Source of the DNA: Nesterenkonia salmonea
GTDB taxonomy: Bacteria; Actinomycetota; Actinomycetes; Actinomycetales; Micrococcaceae
Direction: 5' to 3'
DNA length: 64,000 bases
NCBI RefSeq assembly: GCF_005771525.1
Contig: NZ_VAVZ01000017.1
Location: forward strand, 1-64,000
Shown here: positions 33,434 through 41,744 of the stretch, piece by piece
How positions within the stretch are numbered: position 1 is the stretch's first letter
Layout of the letters: each line of letters opens with the position of its first letter
Translations under genes and position numbers: made by a program
The notes under the pieces: generated by a model
Database searches by the model: none
What the model was told of the DNA's origin: nothing
What the model saw: only the letters and a program-made list of their open reading frames with translations

Positions 33434-35062
33434 TCAGGCGCGGTTGATCTCACGTAGGTGCCAGCCGAGCAGTCCCACCAGAATACCGGTCACGCCCATC
33501 CCCGTGAGAATCACGACAGAAGTCCATGACACGGCCTCGACGGGGTAGGGAGACAGGTGGCCGAAGATATTGAGTTCATGAAAGAACTGCGGAAGTTCCA
33601 GTAACTGGCCGAAATTGGCCATGATCGCTGAGTACCCGACGATGGCCCAACCCACACTGCCCGAGGCGCGAGGCAGCCAACCGAAGAACGCGACGACGAT
33701 GCCCACCACTGCTAGGACGGCAGGTGCCTGATGGACACATGCTGCCAACAACTCGACGAAGAATCCCTCGCTATTGCCCTGCAGGACCGCAACTGCCCCT
33801 ACCCCCATCAGTGACCCGACGGCAACAAGTACGGTGGCGATGCCCAGAAGGAGGACGGTGACATGGGCTCCCAGCCAGGTGACTCGGCTCATTGGTGTGG
33901 ACAGTCCCAGCTCAGCCCTTCCATGGGTCTCCTCGTTGCGCAGTTGCTGCATTGCGCCGACCACCATAGCCGCCACGAACACGGCGACGAATAGCGCAGC
34001 GTACGCCAGATAACCCTTGACCATGTCTTCGCCAGCGAAAATCTGCGCCATCTCTTGGGGAAGATCATCAGCGGCATCGACCATAGTCTGGGCGAAGCTG
34101 CCAAACATGAGCCCGGTCAGGATCAGTGCGATACCCCACCCGCGCAGGGTGCCCTTGAGTGTGTGGAAGGCCAATCCCAAGGGAGATCCCAAAGTCGGGC
34201 GAGCGTTCGGCCGACCCGGTCGGGTAGGCAACAGGCTGGCTCCCAGATCGCGTCGAGCAGAGAGTGAAAAGCTCAACCACAACAGCAGAATGGTCCCGCC
34301 GACCGTGAGGAGCAGCGGCCACCAACGATCGTCTACATAGGGGGCGGTCTGTTGGGACCAAGCAAGAGGTGAAAACCAGGAGGCCGCGCTGCCACCAGGC
34401 TCTGCTGCGTCCCCTCCCATTCGTATGAGGAAAGCAACGCCAATAGCGCCACCTGCTGTTGCTGCAGCCCCCCGCGAGGTTTCACACAGTTGGCTGGTGA
34501 CCGCGGCTACGCCGGCGAAGAACAAACCGACGACGAAGCCTCCGAGGGCCACCAGAGCGGAACCGATAGCGGCGTATCCCGCTGTGAAGGCAGCCATCCA
34601 TACCAATGCTGCCACCACTGCGTTCGCTGCACCTGTCAGGACCAGTGTTGCCGTCAGCGTCGAATGTCTGCCCACAACGTTTGCCCTGATCAGCTCTGCC
34701 CTACCGGTCTGCTCTTCCATCCTGGTATGGCGGACCACGGTGAAGGCGCTCATGAGCGCGATCAGGATATAGAGGTACAGAACGTAACCGCTGGCGAAGA
34801 ACCGTTCATGAGTAGGCTCTTCCATCCCAAATCCGGGTCCCGACATCATTCTTCCGACTGGATCGGCGAACATGATGGTCAGGGAGCGGAGCTCATCGGC
34901 TGACTCGGCGATGACTTGGATGGCGTGGGCGAAGTAGAAGGCCGCCACTCCGATGCCCACCACCCACGCGTTGGTGCGAATGCGGTCCCGGCGGAGCATG
35001 AATCGTAAGAGGGCACCGGTGCCGGAGAGCGTGTGGTCATGCTTGAGCTCGATCGCCGTCAT
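33434..35062 (-). CDS. Large ABC-exporter permease
   Basis: A 542-residue polytopic permease with about twelve membrane helices in two similar halves, each containing a GRAEL motif (TGRAELIRANVVG and HGRAELGLSTPM), as in the fused-type actinobacterial antibiotic exporters of the TipC/LmbY-like ABC class. Its start overlaps the end of the ATPase gene by four bases. It should export a toxic compound, with expression set by the TetR gene at the head of the operon. Confidence 0.85.
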   Translation of the reverse strand: MTAIELKHDHTLSGTGALLRFMLRRDRIRTNAWVVGIGVAAFYFAHAIQVIAESADELRSLTIMFADPVGRMMSGPGFGMEEPTHERFFASGYVLYLYILIALMSAFTVVRHTRMEEQTGRAELIRANVVGRHSTLTATLVLTGAANAVVAALVWMAAFTAGYAAIGSALVALGGFVVGLFFAGVAAVTSQLCETSRGAAATAGGAIGVAFLIRMGGDAAEPGGSAASWFSPLAWSQQTAPYVDDRWWPLLLTVGGTILLLWLSFSLSARRDLGASLLPTRPGRPNARPTLGSPLGLAFHTLKGTLRGWGIALILTGLMFGSFAQTMVDAADDLPQEMAQIFAGEDMVKGYLAYAALFVAVFVAAMVVGAMQQLRNEETHGRAELGLSTPMSRVTWLGAHVTVLLLGIATVLVAVGSLMGVGAVAVLQGNSEGFFVELLAACVHQAPAVLAVVGIVVAFFGWLPRASGSVGWAIVGYSAIMANFGQLLELPQFFHELNIFGHLSPYPVEAVSWTSVVILTGMGVTGILVGLLGWHLREINRA

Positions 35063-35967
35063 GAGGGCACCTCATGGGAGTAGTGCCGCATGAGCAGCTG
35101 CTCAAGTGTGGGCGGATGCGCCACAATCGACTGCGTCTGCAGCCTGGTCAGGCGAGCCATCACATCCTGAATATGTTCGGCATCGACTTCGAAGAGACTG
35201 CGCGCGCCCGATGTGCGGATGTTGTGAACGTAGCTCAGGCCAACTAGGGCTTCGACAGAATGCGTAGTCTCCACCTCAAAGGTAGTCCTTGTCATATGCC
35301 GCAACTCTGCGAGTGTTCCCGATTCCACTACGCGGCCTGCGCGGATGATGGAGAGCCGGTCCGACAACGCCTCTACCTGGGCAAGTATGTGGCTGGAGAG
35401 CAGCACTGACCGCCCCTTCAGACGCTCCTCCTTGATGATTTCTTGGAATTCGGCCTCCATAAGCGGATCCAAACCTGAGGTCGGTTCGTCGAGGAGCAGC
35501 AGATCGACATCCGATGCCAGCGCCGAGATCAGTGCGACTTTCTGACGATTGCCTTTGGAGTAGGTGCGTGTCTTCTTCCGCGGGTCCAGGTCGAATCGTT
35601 CTACGAGCTCGTTTCGGCGCGTTCTGGTGTGTGCATACTGACCGCGCAACCGCAGGAACATGTCGATGACCTCACCTCCGGTGAGGTTCGGCCACAATTC
35701 AACATCCCCCGGAACGTACGCCAAGCGCCGGTGCAATGCGACCGCGTCATGCCATGGATCGCGGTTGAAGATTCGCACCGTTCCAGAGTCTTGGCGCATG
35801 AGCCCGAGCAGGATGCGCATCGTCGTTGATTTGCCGGAGCCGTTGGGCCCCAGGAAACCGTGCACTTCGCCGGGTGCGATTTCGAGGCTGAGATCGTCTA
35901 ATGCTCTGACTGCGCCGAAGGTCTTCACCACGTTGTGCGCAGAGATGACGGAATTCTGATTGCTCAT
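35059..35967 (-). CDS. ABC-exporter ATP-binding subunit
   Basis: A 302-residue ATPase with Walker A GPNGSGKSTTMRIL, signature YSKGNRQKVALI (Gly-Asn in place of the usual Gly-Gly), Walker B LLLLDEPTSGLDP and LSSHILAQVEALS. The YSKGNRQK variant of the C-loop is common in actinobacterial exporter ATPases. It is the second gene of the tetR-ATPase-permease operon and overlaps both neighbours by four bases. Confidence 0.9.
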   Translation of the reverse strand: MSNQNSVISAHNVVKTFGAVRALDDLSLEIAPGEVHGFLGPNGSGKSTTMRILLGLMRQDSGTVRIFNRDPWHDAVALHRRLAYVPGDVELWPNLTGGEVIDMFLRLRGQYAHTRTRRNELVERFDLDPRKKTRTYSKGNRQKVALISALASDVDLLLLDEPTSGLDPLMEAEFQEIIKEERLKGRSVLLSSHILAQVEALSDRLSIIRAGRVVESGTLAELRHMTRTTFEVETTHSVEALVGLSYVHNIRTSGARSLFEVDAEHIQDVMARLTRLQTQSIVAHPPTLEQLLMRHYSHEVPS

Positions 35968-36737
35968 CGGTCTGTTCCGCTTCTCTGTGGAGTCGCTGGG
36001 ACTGCTGACTCGGCCCCGGGAGCGTCTTCGGGCACATCATTGTGGATGTCCCGGTCGAATGCTTCTTGGGACTCCATCAGCTCGCGGTACTTCTCCGCAT
36101 TGATGACCGGCTGGGTGTGTACCTCCAGCACGGCGGCCATATAGGGCAGAAGATCCTTGGGGTCCCCATCCAGGGGGCTGACGCCGAACTCACGTTCCAT
36201 CTGCTTGTGCAACATGAGGGCGCCGAAGGAATGTAGGAAAATCACCACAGCTCGATGCCTGGGATTTTTGCTTGGGTGGACCAGTCCTAGGCTCTCAGCC
36301 TCCGCCAGGTAGTCGAGTGAATCTTCGATCATCCGGTCGAAAAGCTCGTCCATGTTCGGACCACCGGCGGCGAACGCCTGGATCATGTATTTCAGCAGAT
36401 GCCGATTGGCGTAAATGGCATCCAGGGCATAGTTGCGCGGCATGGGGCCTTTGAAGCGGACAGACTCTGTTTTTGATTTCCGGAATTCCTCGGCGACATG
36501 GCGATCACACGCGGTACGGAGTCCAGCCTTGGACTGGTAGTGGTGGATGACCAGCGGAGCGGAAACACCAGCATGTGCGGCGATGGCTTTGAGGCTGACC
36601 TCTTGGAAACCGTGTTCGCCGAAGAGATCTATAGCGGACTCGAGGATTCTGGATCTGGCATCCGCTGCCGGAGGACCAGCGTTGCCTCCGGCACTGTGTC
36701 CTTGCGATCCGCGTGATGCTCCGTACTTGTAGACCAC
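35964..36737 (-). CDS. TetR-family regulator of the ABC exporter operon
   Basis: A regulator of about 257 residues: HTH at about 30-75 (LFGEHGFQEVSLKAIAAHAG, SAPLVIHHYQSKAGL) and a C-terminal ligand domain (FLHSFGALMLHKQMER). GTG 36737 is the favoured start (GGGG eight bases upstream); a TTG at 36767 would add ten residues. It leads an operon with the exporter genes and faces two perfect palindromes in its upstream region, the likely operators. Confidence 0.85.
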   Translation of the reverse strand: MVYKYGASRGSQGHSAGGNAGPPAADARSRILESAIDLFGEHGFQEVSLKAIAAHAGVSAPLVIHHYQSKAGLRTACDRHVAEEFRKSKTESVRFKGPMPRNYALDAIYANRHLLKYMIQAFAAGGPNMDELFDRMIEDSLDYLAEAESLGLVHPSKNPRHRAVVIFLHSFGALMLHKQMEREFGVSPLDGDPKDLLPYMAAVLEVHTQPVINAEKYRELMESQEAFDRDIHNDVPEDAPGAESAVPATPQRSGTDR

Positions 36738-36774
36738 CAGAGTGACCCCATTCCGCAGACGAGACAATGGGCGT

Positions 36775-36790
36775 CTGAACGGTTGTTCAG
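36775..36790. promoter_or_regulatory. Palindrome CTGAAC-N4-GTTCAG, TetR operator 1
   Basis: A perfect 6-4-6 inverted repeat with the spacer GGTT, upstream of the TetR gene. The same half-sites recur 35 bp away (centre to centre) at 36810-36825. A repeated, position-specific palindrome ahead of a TetR gene is a strong operator candidate. Confidence 0.65.
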
Positions 36791-36809
36791 TCCGTACTAA
36801 GAACGGTAG

Positions 36810-36825
36810 CTGAACGGGTGTTCAG
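36810..36825. promoter_or_regulatory. Palindrome CTGAAC-N4-GTTCAG, TetR operator 2
   Basis: The second copy of the 6-4-6 palindrome, with the spacer GGGT. Centre-to-centre distance of 35 bp from the first copy is between three and three and a half helical turns. Confidence 0.65.
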
Positions 36826-36835
36826 GCCACAATAG

Positions 36836-36865
36836 GGCTGAACACCAGGGGTTTGATGTTCAGCC
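36836..36865. promoter_or_regulatory. Wider inverted repeat sharing the GTTCAG half-site
   Basis: GGCTGAAC at 36836-36843 and GTTCAGCC at 36858-36865 form a perfect 8-bp inverted repeat around a 14-base spacer. It overlaps the stop codon of the GntR gene. It could end the GntR transcript as a hairpin (no T run follows) or provide further half-sites for the TetR protein. Confidence 0.35.
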
Positions 36866-37549
36866 GTGGGTGGCAGCGTCCGCGCTGCGTCCTCCGGGTA
36901 TCAGCCGGTCGAGGGCCTCCTGCATGTGCTCCTCAATGGCACCAGCGAAAGCATCAGAGTCCCCTGAGGCGATGGCCTCGGTGATGCGACGGTGTTCTGC
37001 CACCTGGTCCTCGGGATCCCGGTATGTCCCCTGCAGCGCTGTCAGGCACATGCGGGTCTCTACCATGAGTGTCTGGTGCATCCGCTGCAGCCGTGGACTG
37101 CCCGCGCTGCTGACCAAGACCTCGTGAAAATGCAGGTCAGCGTCTGAGAGGTCGTCCAGCGCGCCGCTTTCGGCAGCGGACTGCATGGCCTCATAGGCGG
37201 ACCTGAGTGCAAGCACTGCCCGTTGTTGGCGTTGTCGGATGATGGTGCGCCCCGCCGCAGTTTCAATGGCGGTGCGGGCTGCGTAGAGGTCCCGGACCTC
37301 ATGCGCATCCAGTTCTTTGACGAAGAGGCCGCGGTGCGGTTCGGCACGCACCAGTCCCTCCTGTACTAGGCGCTGGGTAGCCTCACGAAGTGGGCCGCGG
37401 CTGACCCCGAACTCGGCCGCAAGGGTCGCCTCAGACAATTGAGTGCCGGGTCCCAGCCTGCCGAACATAATGGCCTCGCGCAGTTGGCGGGTGATGAGTC
37501 CGGCGGTGGACTCCCGGTTGACCCGCTTGAACGGCTGAGGGCTGGACAT
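36860..37549 (-). CDS. GntR-family regulator (FCD/FadR subgroup)
   Basis: A 229-residue regulator. The winged helix (residues 10-78) includes LSEATLAAEFGVSRGPLREA and GLVRAEPHRGLFVKEL. The all-helical FCD ligand domain (85-215) shows metal-binding-type residues (DADLHFHEVLVSSAG, EHRRITEAI). FCD regulators usually sense carboxylates and repress catabolic operons. The gene is the last of three on this strand, after the racemase paralogs, and a candidate operator lies directly in front of it. Confidence 0.9.
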   Translation of the reverse strand: MSSPQPFKRVNRESTAGLITRQLREAIMFGRLGPGTQLSEATLAAEFGVSRGPLREATQRLVQEGLVRAEPHRGLFVKELDAHEVRDLYAARTAIETAAGRTIIRQRQQRAVLALRSAYEAMQSAAESGALDDLSDADLHFHEVLVSSAGSPRLQRMHQTLMVETRMCLTALQGTYRDPEDQVAEHRRITEAIASGDSDAFAGAIEEHMQEALDRLIPGGRSADAATHG

Positions 37550-37566
37550 TCATGCTCCGATCGATG

Positions 37567-37580
37567 GATTGTTGACAATC
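37567..37580. promoter_or_regulatory. GntR operator copy 1 (GATTGTTGACAATC)
   Basis: A near-palindrome, ATTGT-TG-ACAAT with flanking G and C, in the 35-base gap between racemase 1 and the GntR gene. The identical 14-mer occurs at 39281-39294. ATTGT-N2-ACAAT fits the operator pattern of FCD-type GntR proteins. Confidence 0.7.
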
Positions 37581-37584
37581 GATT

Positions 37585-38355
37585 CTAGACGGCCCGCGGC
37601 TGCGCTGCGTTCAACGGGTCGAAAAGTGATCCCAGTCCCGGCAGCGTGGGCTGTTCCACTCCAGCGATTCGCATACCCTCCCATATGGTGACCTGGTTGG
37701 CCGTGAGTACGGGTTTACCCAGTGATTGTTCAAGGTCCGCTACCCATGCAAGCGAGTGCATAGCGGTATCCGGAACGAGTATTGCCTGGGCTTGTGGCAG
37801 ATCCACGTTTCGGATCATCGCGAGGAGATCCTCACGGGCCATGTGGCCTACCGCGGCGGCGGTGAACACTCCTTGGGCTTGGAAGTTCACCACTTCGATG
37901 CCACCGGCACGAAGGAATTCTTGAAAATGTGCAGCGAGAGTCTCTGGGTAGGAGGCGGCCACGGCCACCCGTTGCACTCCGAGTGTGTCCACGGCCCGGG
38001 CAAAGGCCAGCGACGTTGATGAGACGGGCCGTCCAGTCGCTTCAGCCAATTGGTCCACCTGTCGATGTGCGCCGTGCCACCCGTAGACGAAACTGCCTGA
38101 TGTGCAGGCCCACATCACCGAATCGACCTCGTGTTCGGCCAGCAGTCGTTCAGCTCCCTCACTCAACCGGGCGTGTGAGCCCGTTTCGAACAGAGCTTCA
38201 GGTGTGTGTTCGTCCACGCCGATGGTCGTAATAGTGACGGGCAGCCTCACAGACGCGCTGGCGGCGTCGTCCCTCAACCTGGCTTCAAGGGCAGGGTAAT
38301 CATCCTCTGCCGCGTGGCCCGGATAGAGAATGCCGACCGTTACTGCGTCGCTCAT
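37585..38355 (-). CDS. Asp/Glu-racemase/maleate-isomerase family protein, single-Cys variant
   Basis: A 256-residue member of the Asp/Glu/hydantoin racemase-maleate isomerase-arylmalonate decarboxylase superfamily. The first catalytic Cys is present (MWACTSGSF, Cys 84), but the site of the second Cys holds VPDTAMHSL (Asp 196). The segment LGKPVLTANQVTIWEGMR is typical of maleate isomerase-like members. Two-cysteine enzymes use both residues for racemisation or addition, so this protein should catalyse a different or one-sided reaction. It overlaps the next paralog by four bases. Confidence 0.85.
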   Translation of the reverse strand: MSDAVTVGILYPGHAAEDDYPALEARLRDDAASASVRLPVTITTIGVDEHTPEALFETGSHARLSEGAERLLAEHEVDSVMWACTSGSFVYGWHGAHRQVDQLAEATGRPVSSTSLAFARAVDTLGVQRVAVAASYPETLAAHFQEFLRAGGIEVVNFQAQGVFTAAAVGHMAREDLLAMIRNVDLPQAQAILVPDTAMHSLAWVADLEQSLGKPVLTANQVTIWEGMRIAGVEQPTLPGLGSLFDPLNAAQPRAV

Positions 38356-39242
38356 ACCGGAGGCGCTCCTTCCCGGTCCGCTGTGTCAACTGGTTCTGGG
38401 GTCACGTTCGCACACGCCCGGAGTGCTGACCCGGGTCCGAAGTAGTCCCGTTGAGCACGTCTGAGTGCAGCCCAGATGGTCGCCTGGTTAGCCGAGATCA
38501 CTGGTTTGCCGAGATCCTGCTCCAGCTGGTCGAGAATTTCATACGTCGGCAGATTTGTGCAGGAGACCACGACCGCTTCAGCGTCATCGGAATCCGCACG
38601 CCGAACCAGGTCGTACGTGGTCTGCCAGGGCACGGTCCAAATGCGACCAGTGAGCCCAAGATTGGCCGTGTGCACTAGCTTGACCCCAGCCTCGGCAAAA
38701 AACTGGCCAAACAGTGCCCCAATAGCCTCGTCATAAGGAGTTGCAGCGGCGATTGTAGTGATCCCCAGAGCGTGAACGGCCTCTAGGAGAGCTCCTGAAG
38801 TTGTCACCGCGCTCGGAGTCCGCTTACGCACAGGAACGGGGTGCTCCTGTGGGTAGACATGCGCTGACTCCACCGCGTAGGCCGCATCTGATGCTGCTTT
38901 CCTGCCGGCTTCGGCTATGGCGTGCAACAACCGACGTTCACCAGCCAGACCTCGGACAAAACTGCCGGATGTGCAGCCGTACACGTACCCAGAAGGGTCA
39001 GTCGCTGACACGGCCTGCACCGCAGCGGTAATCAATTCTGGGCGGGAAATCTCGCGAGCCTGCTGCACAGTGACAGCCAGGGGTTCGAACGGCGTTCGGG
39101 TGAACAGCAGGTCAAGCTGGTCGAACCCAAAAGTGTCCCGGGAGAACTGCCGCAGCTCACGGTCCAAAGCCATGTCATAGGGCACGACGACGCCCATGGG
39201 AACCGCCAGTGGAGACTGTTGAGGTTGGTGTGCCGGTGTCAT
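38352..39242 (-). CDS. Maleate-isomerase-like Asp/Glu-racemase family protein, two-Cys form
   Basis: A 296-residue paralog of the preceding protein with both catalytic cysteines: YGCTSGSFVRG (Cys 90) and VVVSCTNLPTYEILDQL (Cys 218), then LGKPVISANQATIWAALR. Such proteins isomerise maleate to fumarate or racemise acidic substrates. A roughly 20-residue insertion rich in Pro and basic residues (HPVPVRKRTPS) lies near residue 130. ATG 39242 is chosen for AAGGGG upstream. It is the first gene of the leftward operon and is divergent from the dehydrogenase. Confidence 0.87.
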   Translation of the reverse strand: MTPAHQPQQSPLAVPMGVVVPYDMALDRELRQFSRDTFGFDQLDLLFTRTPFEPLAVTVQQAREISRPELITAAVQAVSATDPSGYVYGCTSGSFVRGLAGERRLLHAIAEAGRKAASDAAYAVESAHVYPQEHPVPVRKRTPSAVTTSGALLEAVHALGITTIAAATPYDEAIGALFGQFFAEAGVKLVHTANLGLTGRIWTVPWQTTYDLVRRADSDDAEAVVVSCTNLPTYEILDQLEQDLGKPVISANQATIWAALRRAQRDYFGPGSALRACANVTPEPVDTADREGAPPV

Positions 39243-39280
39243 GTATACCCCTTGAATGACGGCGACAACGATCACTGCAG

Positions 39281-39294
39281 GATTGTTGACAATC
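39281..39294. promoter_or_regulatory. GntR operator copy 2 (GATTGTTGACAATC)
   Basis: Identical to the 14-mer at 37567-37580 and flanked by CTGCAG and TGCAG, which extends the dyad. It lies in the 80-base gap between the divergent starts of racemase 2 (39242) and the D-2-hydroxyacid dehydrogenase (39323), so one site can control both arms of the locus. Confidence 0.7.
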
Positions 39295-39322
39295 TGCAGA
39301 TTGAGTTCCTAATGTAGCACCC

Positions 39323-40324
39323 ATGTCAGAGTCTCGTCCGGTCATCACAGTTCTTCGCCCCTCCGACCCGGATTCTCCGGCTCACGAACCCCCCGGACTT
39401 GAGCAGATTTCCGACAGGGCAGATATCCGCCTTACCGACGCCGACCACATTGTCGAGGACATCGCGGGGTCGGACGCGCTCTTCCTCTGGGACTTCTTCT
39501 CCGGTGCCCTGCAAAAGGCATGGCCGTCAGCGGACCGCTTGAAATGGATCCATGTCGCCGCTGCCGGGGTGGACAAGCTGCTCTTCGATGAGCTGAACGA
39601 CTCAGATGTGATGGTGACCAATGCGCAGGGCATTTTCGACCGACCCATCGCGGAGTGGGTCCTCGGAGCAGTTCTGGCAGAAGCCAAAGATTTCGCTGGA
39701 AACTACCGCCTCAAAACCACCAAAACCTGGGACCACCGGGAGACCAAACGCGTACAAGGTTCCCGAGCCATGGTGATCGGCACAGGTGCCATCGGTCGCG
39801 AAATCGCGCGCCTGCTCAGCGCAGTGGGTATCGAAGTGACTGGGGCAGGCCGCACAGAACGCGAGAACGACGAGGACTTCGGCGTCGTCGTGCCCTCAGA
39901 AACTCTCGAAGAGCACATCGGTGATTACGACATCATCGTCAACGCCGCCCCACTGACCCCCGCTACAACCGGTCTCATAGGTGCCACAACCTTAGCTGCG
40001 ATGAAGCCCGGAGCGCATCTGATCAATATTGGGCGTGGAGCCTCGGTGGACCAGCAAGCGCTGGTGGCTGCACTGCATGACGGGCCGCTGGGGTTCGCGT
40101 CATTGGATGTCTTCGATGAAGAGCCTCTGCCCCAAGATTCCGACCTCTGGGGCCTGGAGAACGTAATGATCGCAGCCCATATGTCAGGAGACGTCCACGG
40201 GTGGCGTGACTCCTTGGCTGAGCTGTTCATCGATAACGCTCAACGATGGTTGGATGGAAAAGACTTGGTCAACGTGGTTGACAAAGACAAGGGATACGTC
40301 CCAGGAAAGAGGAGCGCATCATGA
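39323..40324 (+). CDS. D-2-hydroxyacid dehydrogenase
   Basis: A 333-residue NAD(P)-dependent enzyme: cofactor fold VIGTGAIGREIARLL, then catalytic Arg in INIGRGASVDQQAL, Glu in DVFDEEPLPQDS and His in IAAHMSGDVHGW. It interconverts a D-2-hydroxy acid and a 2-oxo acid. The N-terminal substrate domain (HVAAAGVDKLLFDEL) is normal. The stop overlaps the amidase start by four bases. The regulator and racemase neighbours suggest an acidic substrate. Confidence 0.9.
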   Translation: MSESRPVITVLRPSDPDSPAHEPPGLEQISDRADIRLTDADHIVEDIAGSDALFLWDFFSGALQKAWPSADRLKWIHVAAAGVDKLLFDELNDSDVMVTNAQGIFDRPIAEWVLGAVLAEAKDFAGNYRLKTTKTWDHRETKRVQGSRAMVIGTGAIGREIARLLSAVGIEVTGAGRTERENDEDFGVVVPSETLEEHIGDYDIIVNAAPLTPATTGLIGATTLAAMKPGAHLINIGRGASVDQQALVAALHDGPLGFASLDVFDEEPLPQDSDLWGLENVMIAAHMSGDVHGWRDSLAELFIDNAQRWLDGKDLVNVVDKDKGYVPGKRSAS

Positions 40325-41742
40325 GGGATCTGGTTGAGCTGACTGCCGCCGAACTGCTCGAGGGCTACGCCGCGGGTAGTTTCACACCCGTGGACGCCAC
40401 GGAGTCCGCCCTGAGACGTATCGACGAGTGCGACGGTGATCTTAACGCCTTTGTGCTGGTGGACCGTGAGTCCGCCATCTCCTCTGCTGAAGCGTCAGCC
40501 GCCCGGTGGAAGGCTGGTGAGACCTTGGGCATTGGCGACGGCGTACCGACCTCTATCAAAGACATGTTCATCACAGCAGGCTGGCCTACCCTGCGCGGGT
40601 CGACCCTTATTGACGACGCCGGCCCATGGGACGCTGACGCCCCCTGCGTAGCCCGGCTCCGTGAGACCGGTGCGGTGCTGCTAGGCAAAGTCACCACCCC
40701 GGAGTTCGCCTGGAAGGGCACCACGGACAGTGAGCGGTACGGTGCCACCGGAAACCCCTGGGACCCCGCCACCACGGCCGGCGGCTCGTCCGGAGGCTCC
40801 TCAGCTGCAGTCGGAGCGGGCATGGGGGCTTGGTCGGTGGGTACCGATGCAGGCGGCTCGGTCCGGATCCCCGCGGCATTCACGGGCACAGTAGCGCTGA
40901 AGCCGACGTTCGGAACAGTGCCGATGTTCCCCGCCTCGCCGTTCGGAACCCTGGCACACGCCGGACCGATGACTAGGACTGTGGCGGACGCCGCCATGTT
41001 GATGGACATCGTCTCAGGCTTCGATTCACGGGACTGGGCTGCGCTGCCCACCCCTGCCGGATCGTTTACAGACGGGCTGGAGGACGGAATTGCTGGCCTG
41101 CGGATCGCTTATTCACCGACTCTCGGATTCGGAGAGAACGCCCCGGACATCGATCGACTGGTGCGGCAGGCAGTGGGGGAGCTTGAGGCCATGGGCGCGG
41201 TTGTCGAGGAGGTCGATCCGGGGTTTGCGGACCCGGTGGAGGCCTTCCACGTGCTGTGGTTCACCGGTGCCGCCAAGGTGGTTGCGGCCTACGGGCCGGA
41301 GGCGCTGGCCAAAGTGGACCCGGGCCTCCGGGAAGGAATAGAGCAGTACGCCGACGCCACCGCACAGGACTACCTTGACGCCACCGCTGTGCGGATGGAA
41401 CTGGGAGTGCTGATGGGAGCCTTTCACCAGAATTATGACCTTCTGGTGACTCCGACGATGCCTATCACCGCTTTCGACCGCACCCGCCAGGCTCCCGAGG
41501 GGTGGAAGTCAGACCTATGGACCTCCTGGACGCCCTACACCTACCCGTTCAACATGACCCAGCAGCCTGCGGCTTCTGTGCCGTGCGGGGTGGCCGACAA
41601 CGGGCTTCCCGTAGGACTTCAGATCGTGGCTGCCCGAACGCAGGATCAGCTTGTACTGCGTGCCGCTCGAGCATATGAGAAGGCATCAGGGGAGAAGTTC
41701 TCCCGCCCGGTATCTGTACCCGCGGGGCAGGGAACGGCTTAA
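40321..41742 (+). CDS. Amidase-signature-family hydrolase
   Basis: A 473-residue amidase with the full Ser-cisSer-Lys triad: Lys 80 (TSIKDMF), cis-Ser about 156 in GGSSGGSSA and nucleophile Ser 180 in GTDAGGSVRIPAAF. The whole length is typical of stand-alone amidases rather than the GatA subunit, since gatB and gatC are absent. It should release ammonia or an amine from an amide. It is the middle gene of the rightward operon. Confidence 0.92.
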   Translation: MRDLVELTAAELLEGYAAGSFTPVDATESALRRIDECDGDLNAFVLVDRESAISSAEASAARWKAGETLGIGDGVPTSIKDMFITAGWPTLRGSTLIDDAGPWDADAPCVARLRETGAVLLGKVTTPEFAWKGTTDSERYGATGNPWDPATTAGGSSGGSSAAVGAGMGAWSVGTDAGGSVRIPAAFTGTVALKPTFGTVPMFPASPFGTLAHAGPMTRTVADAAMLMDIVSGFDSRDWAALPTPAGSFTDGLEDGIAGLRIAYSPTLGFGENAPDIDRLVRQAVGELEAMGAVVEEVDPGFADPVEAFHVLWFTGAAKVVAAYGPEALAKVDPGLREGIEQYADATAQDYLDATAVRMELGVLMGAFHQNYDLLVTPTMPITAFDRTRQAPEGWKSDLWTSWTPYTYPFNMTQQPAASVPCGVADNGLPVGLQIVAARTQDQLVLRAARAYEKASGEKFSRPVSVPAGQGTA

Positions 41743-41744
41743 GC

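Noticed and set aside
40321-41742. GatA subunit of the tRNA amidotransferase
   Set aside because: No gatB or gatC, and the gene sits inside a regulated catabolic cluster; a stand-alone amidase fits better.
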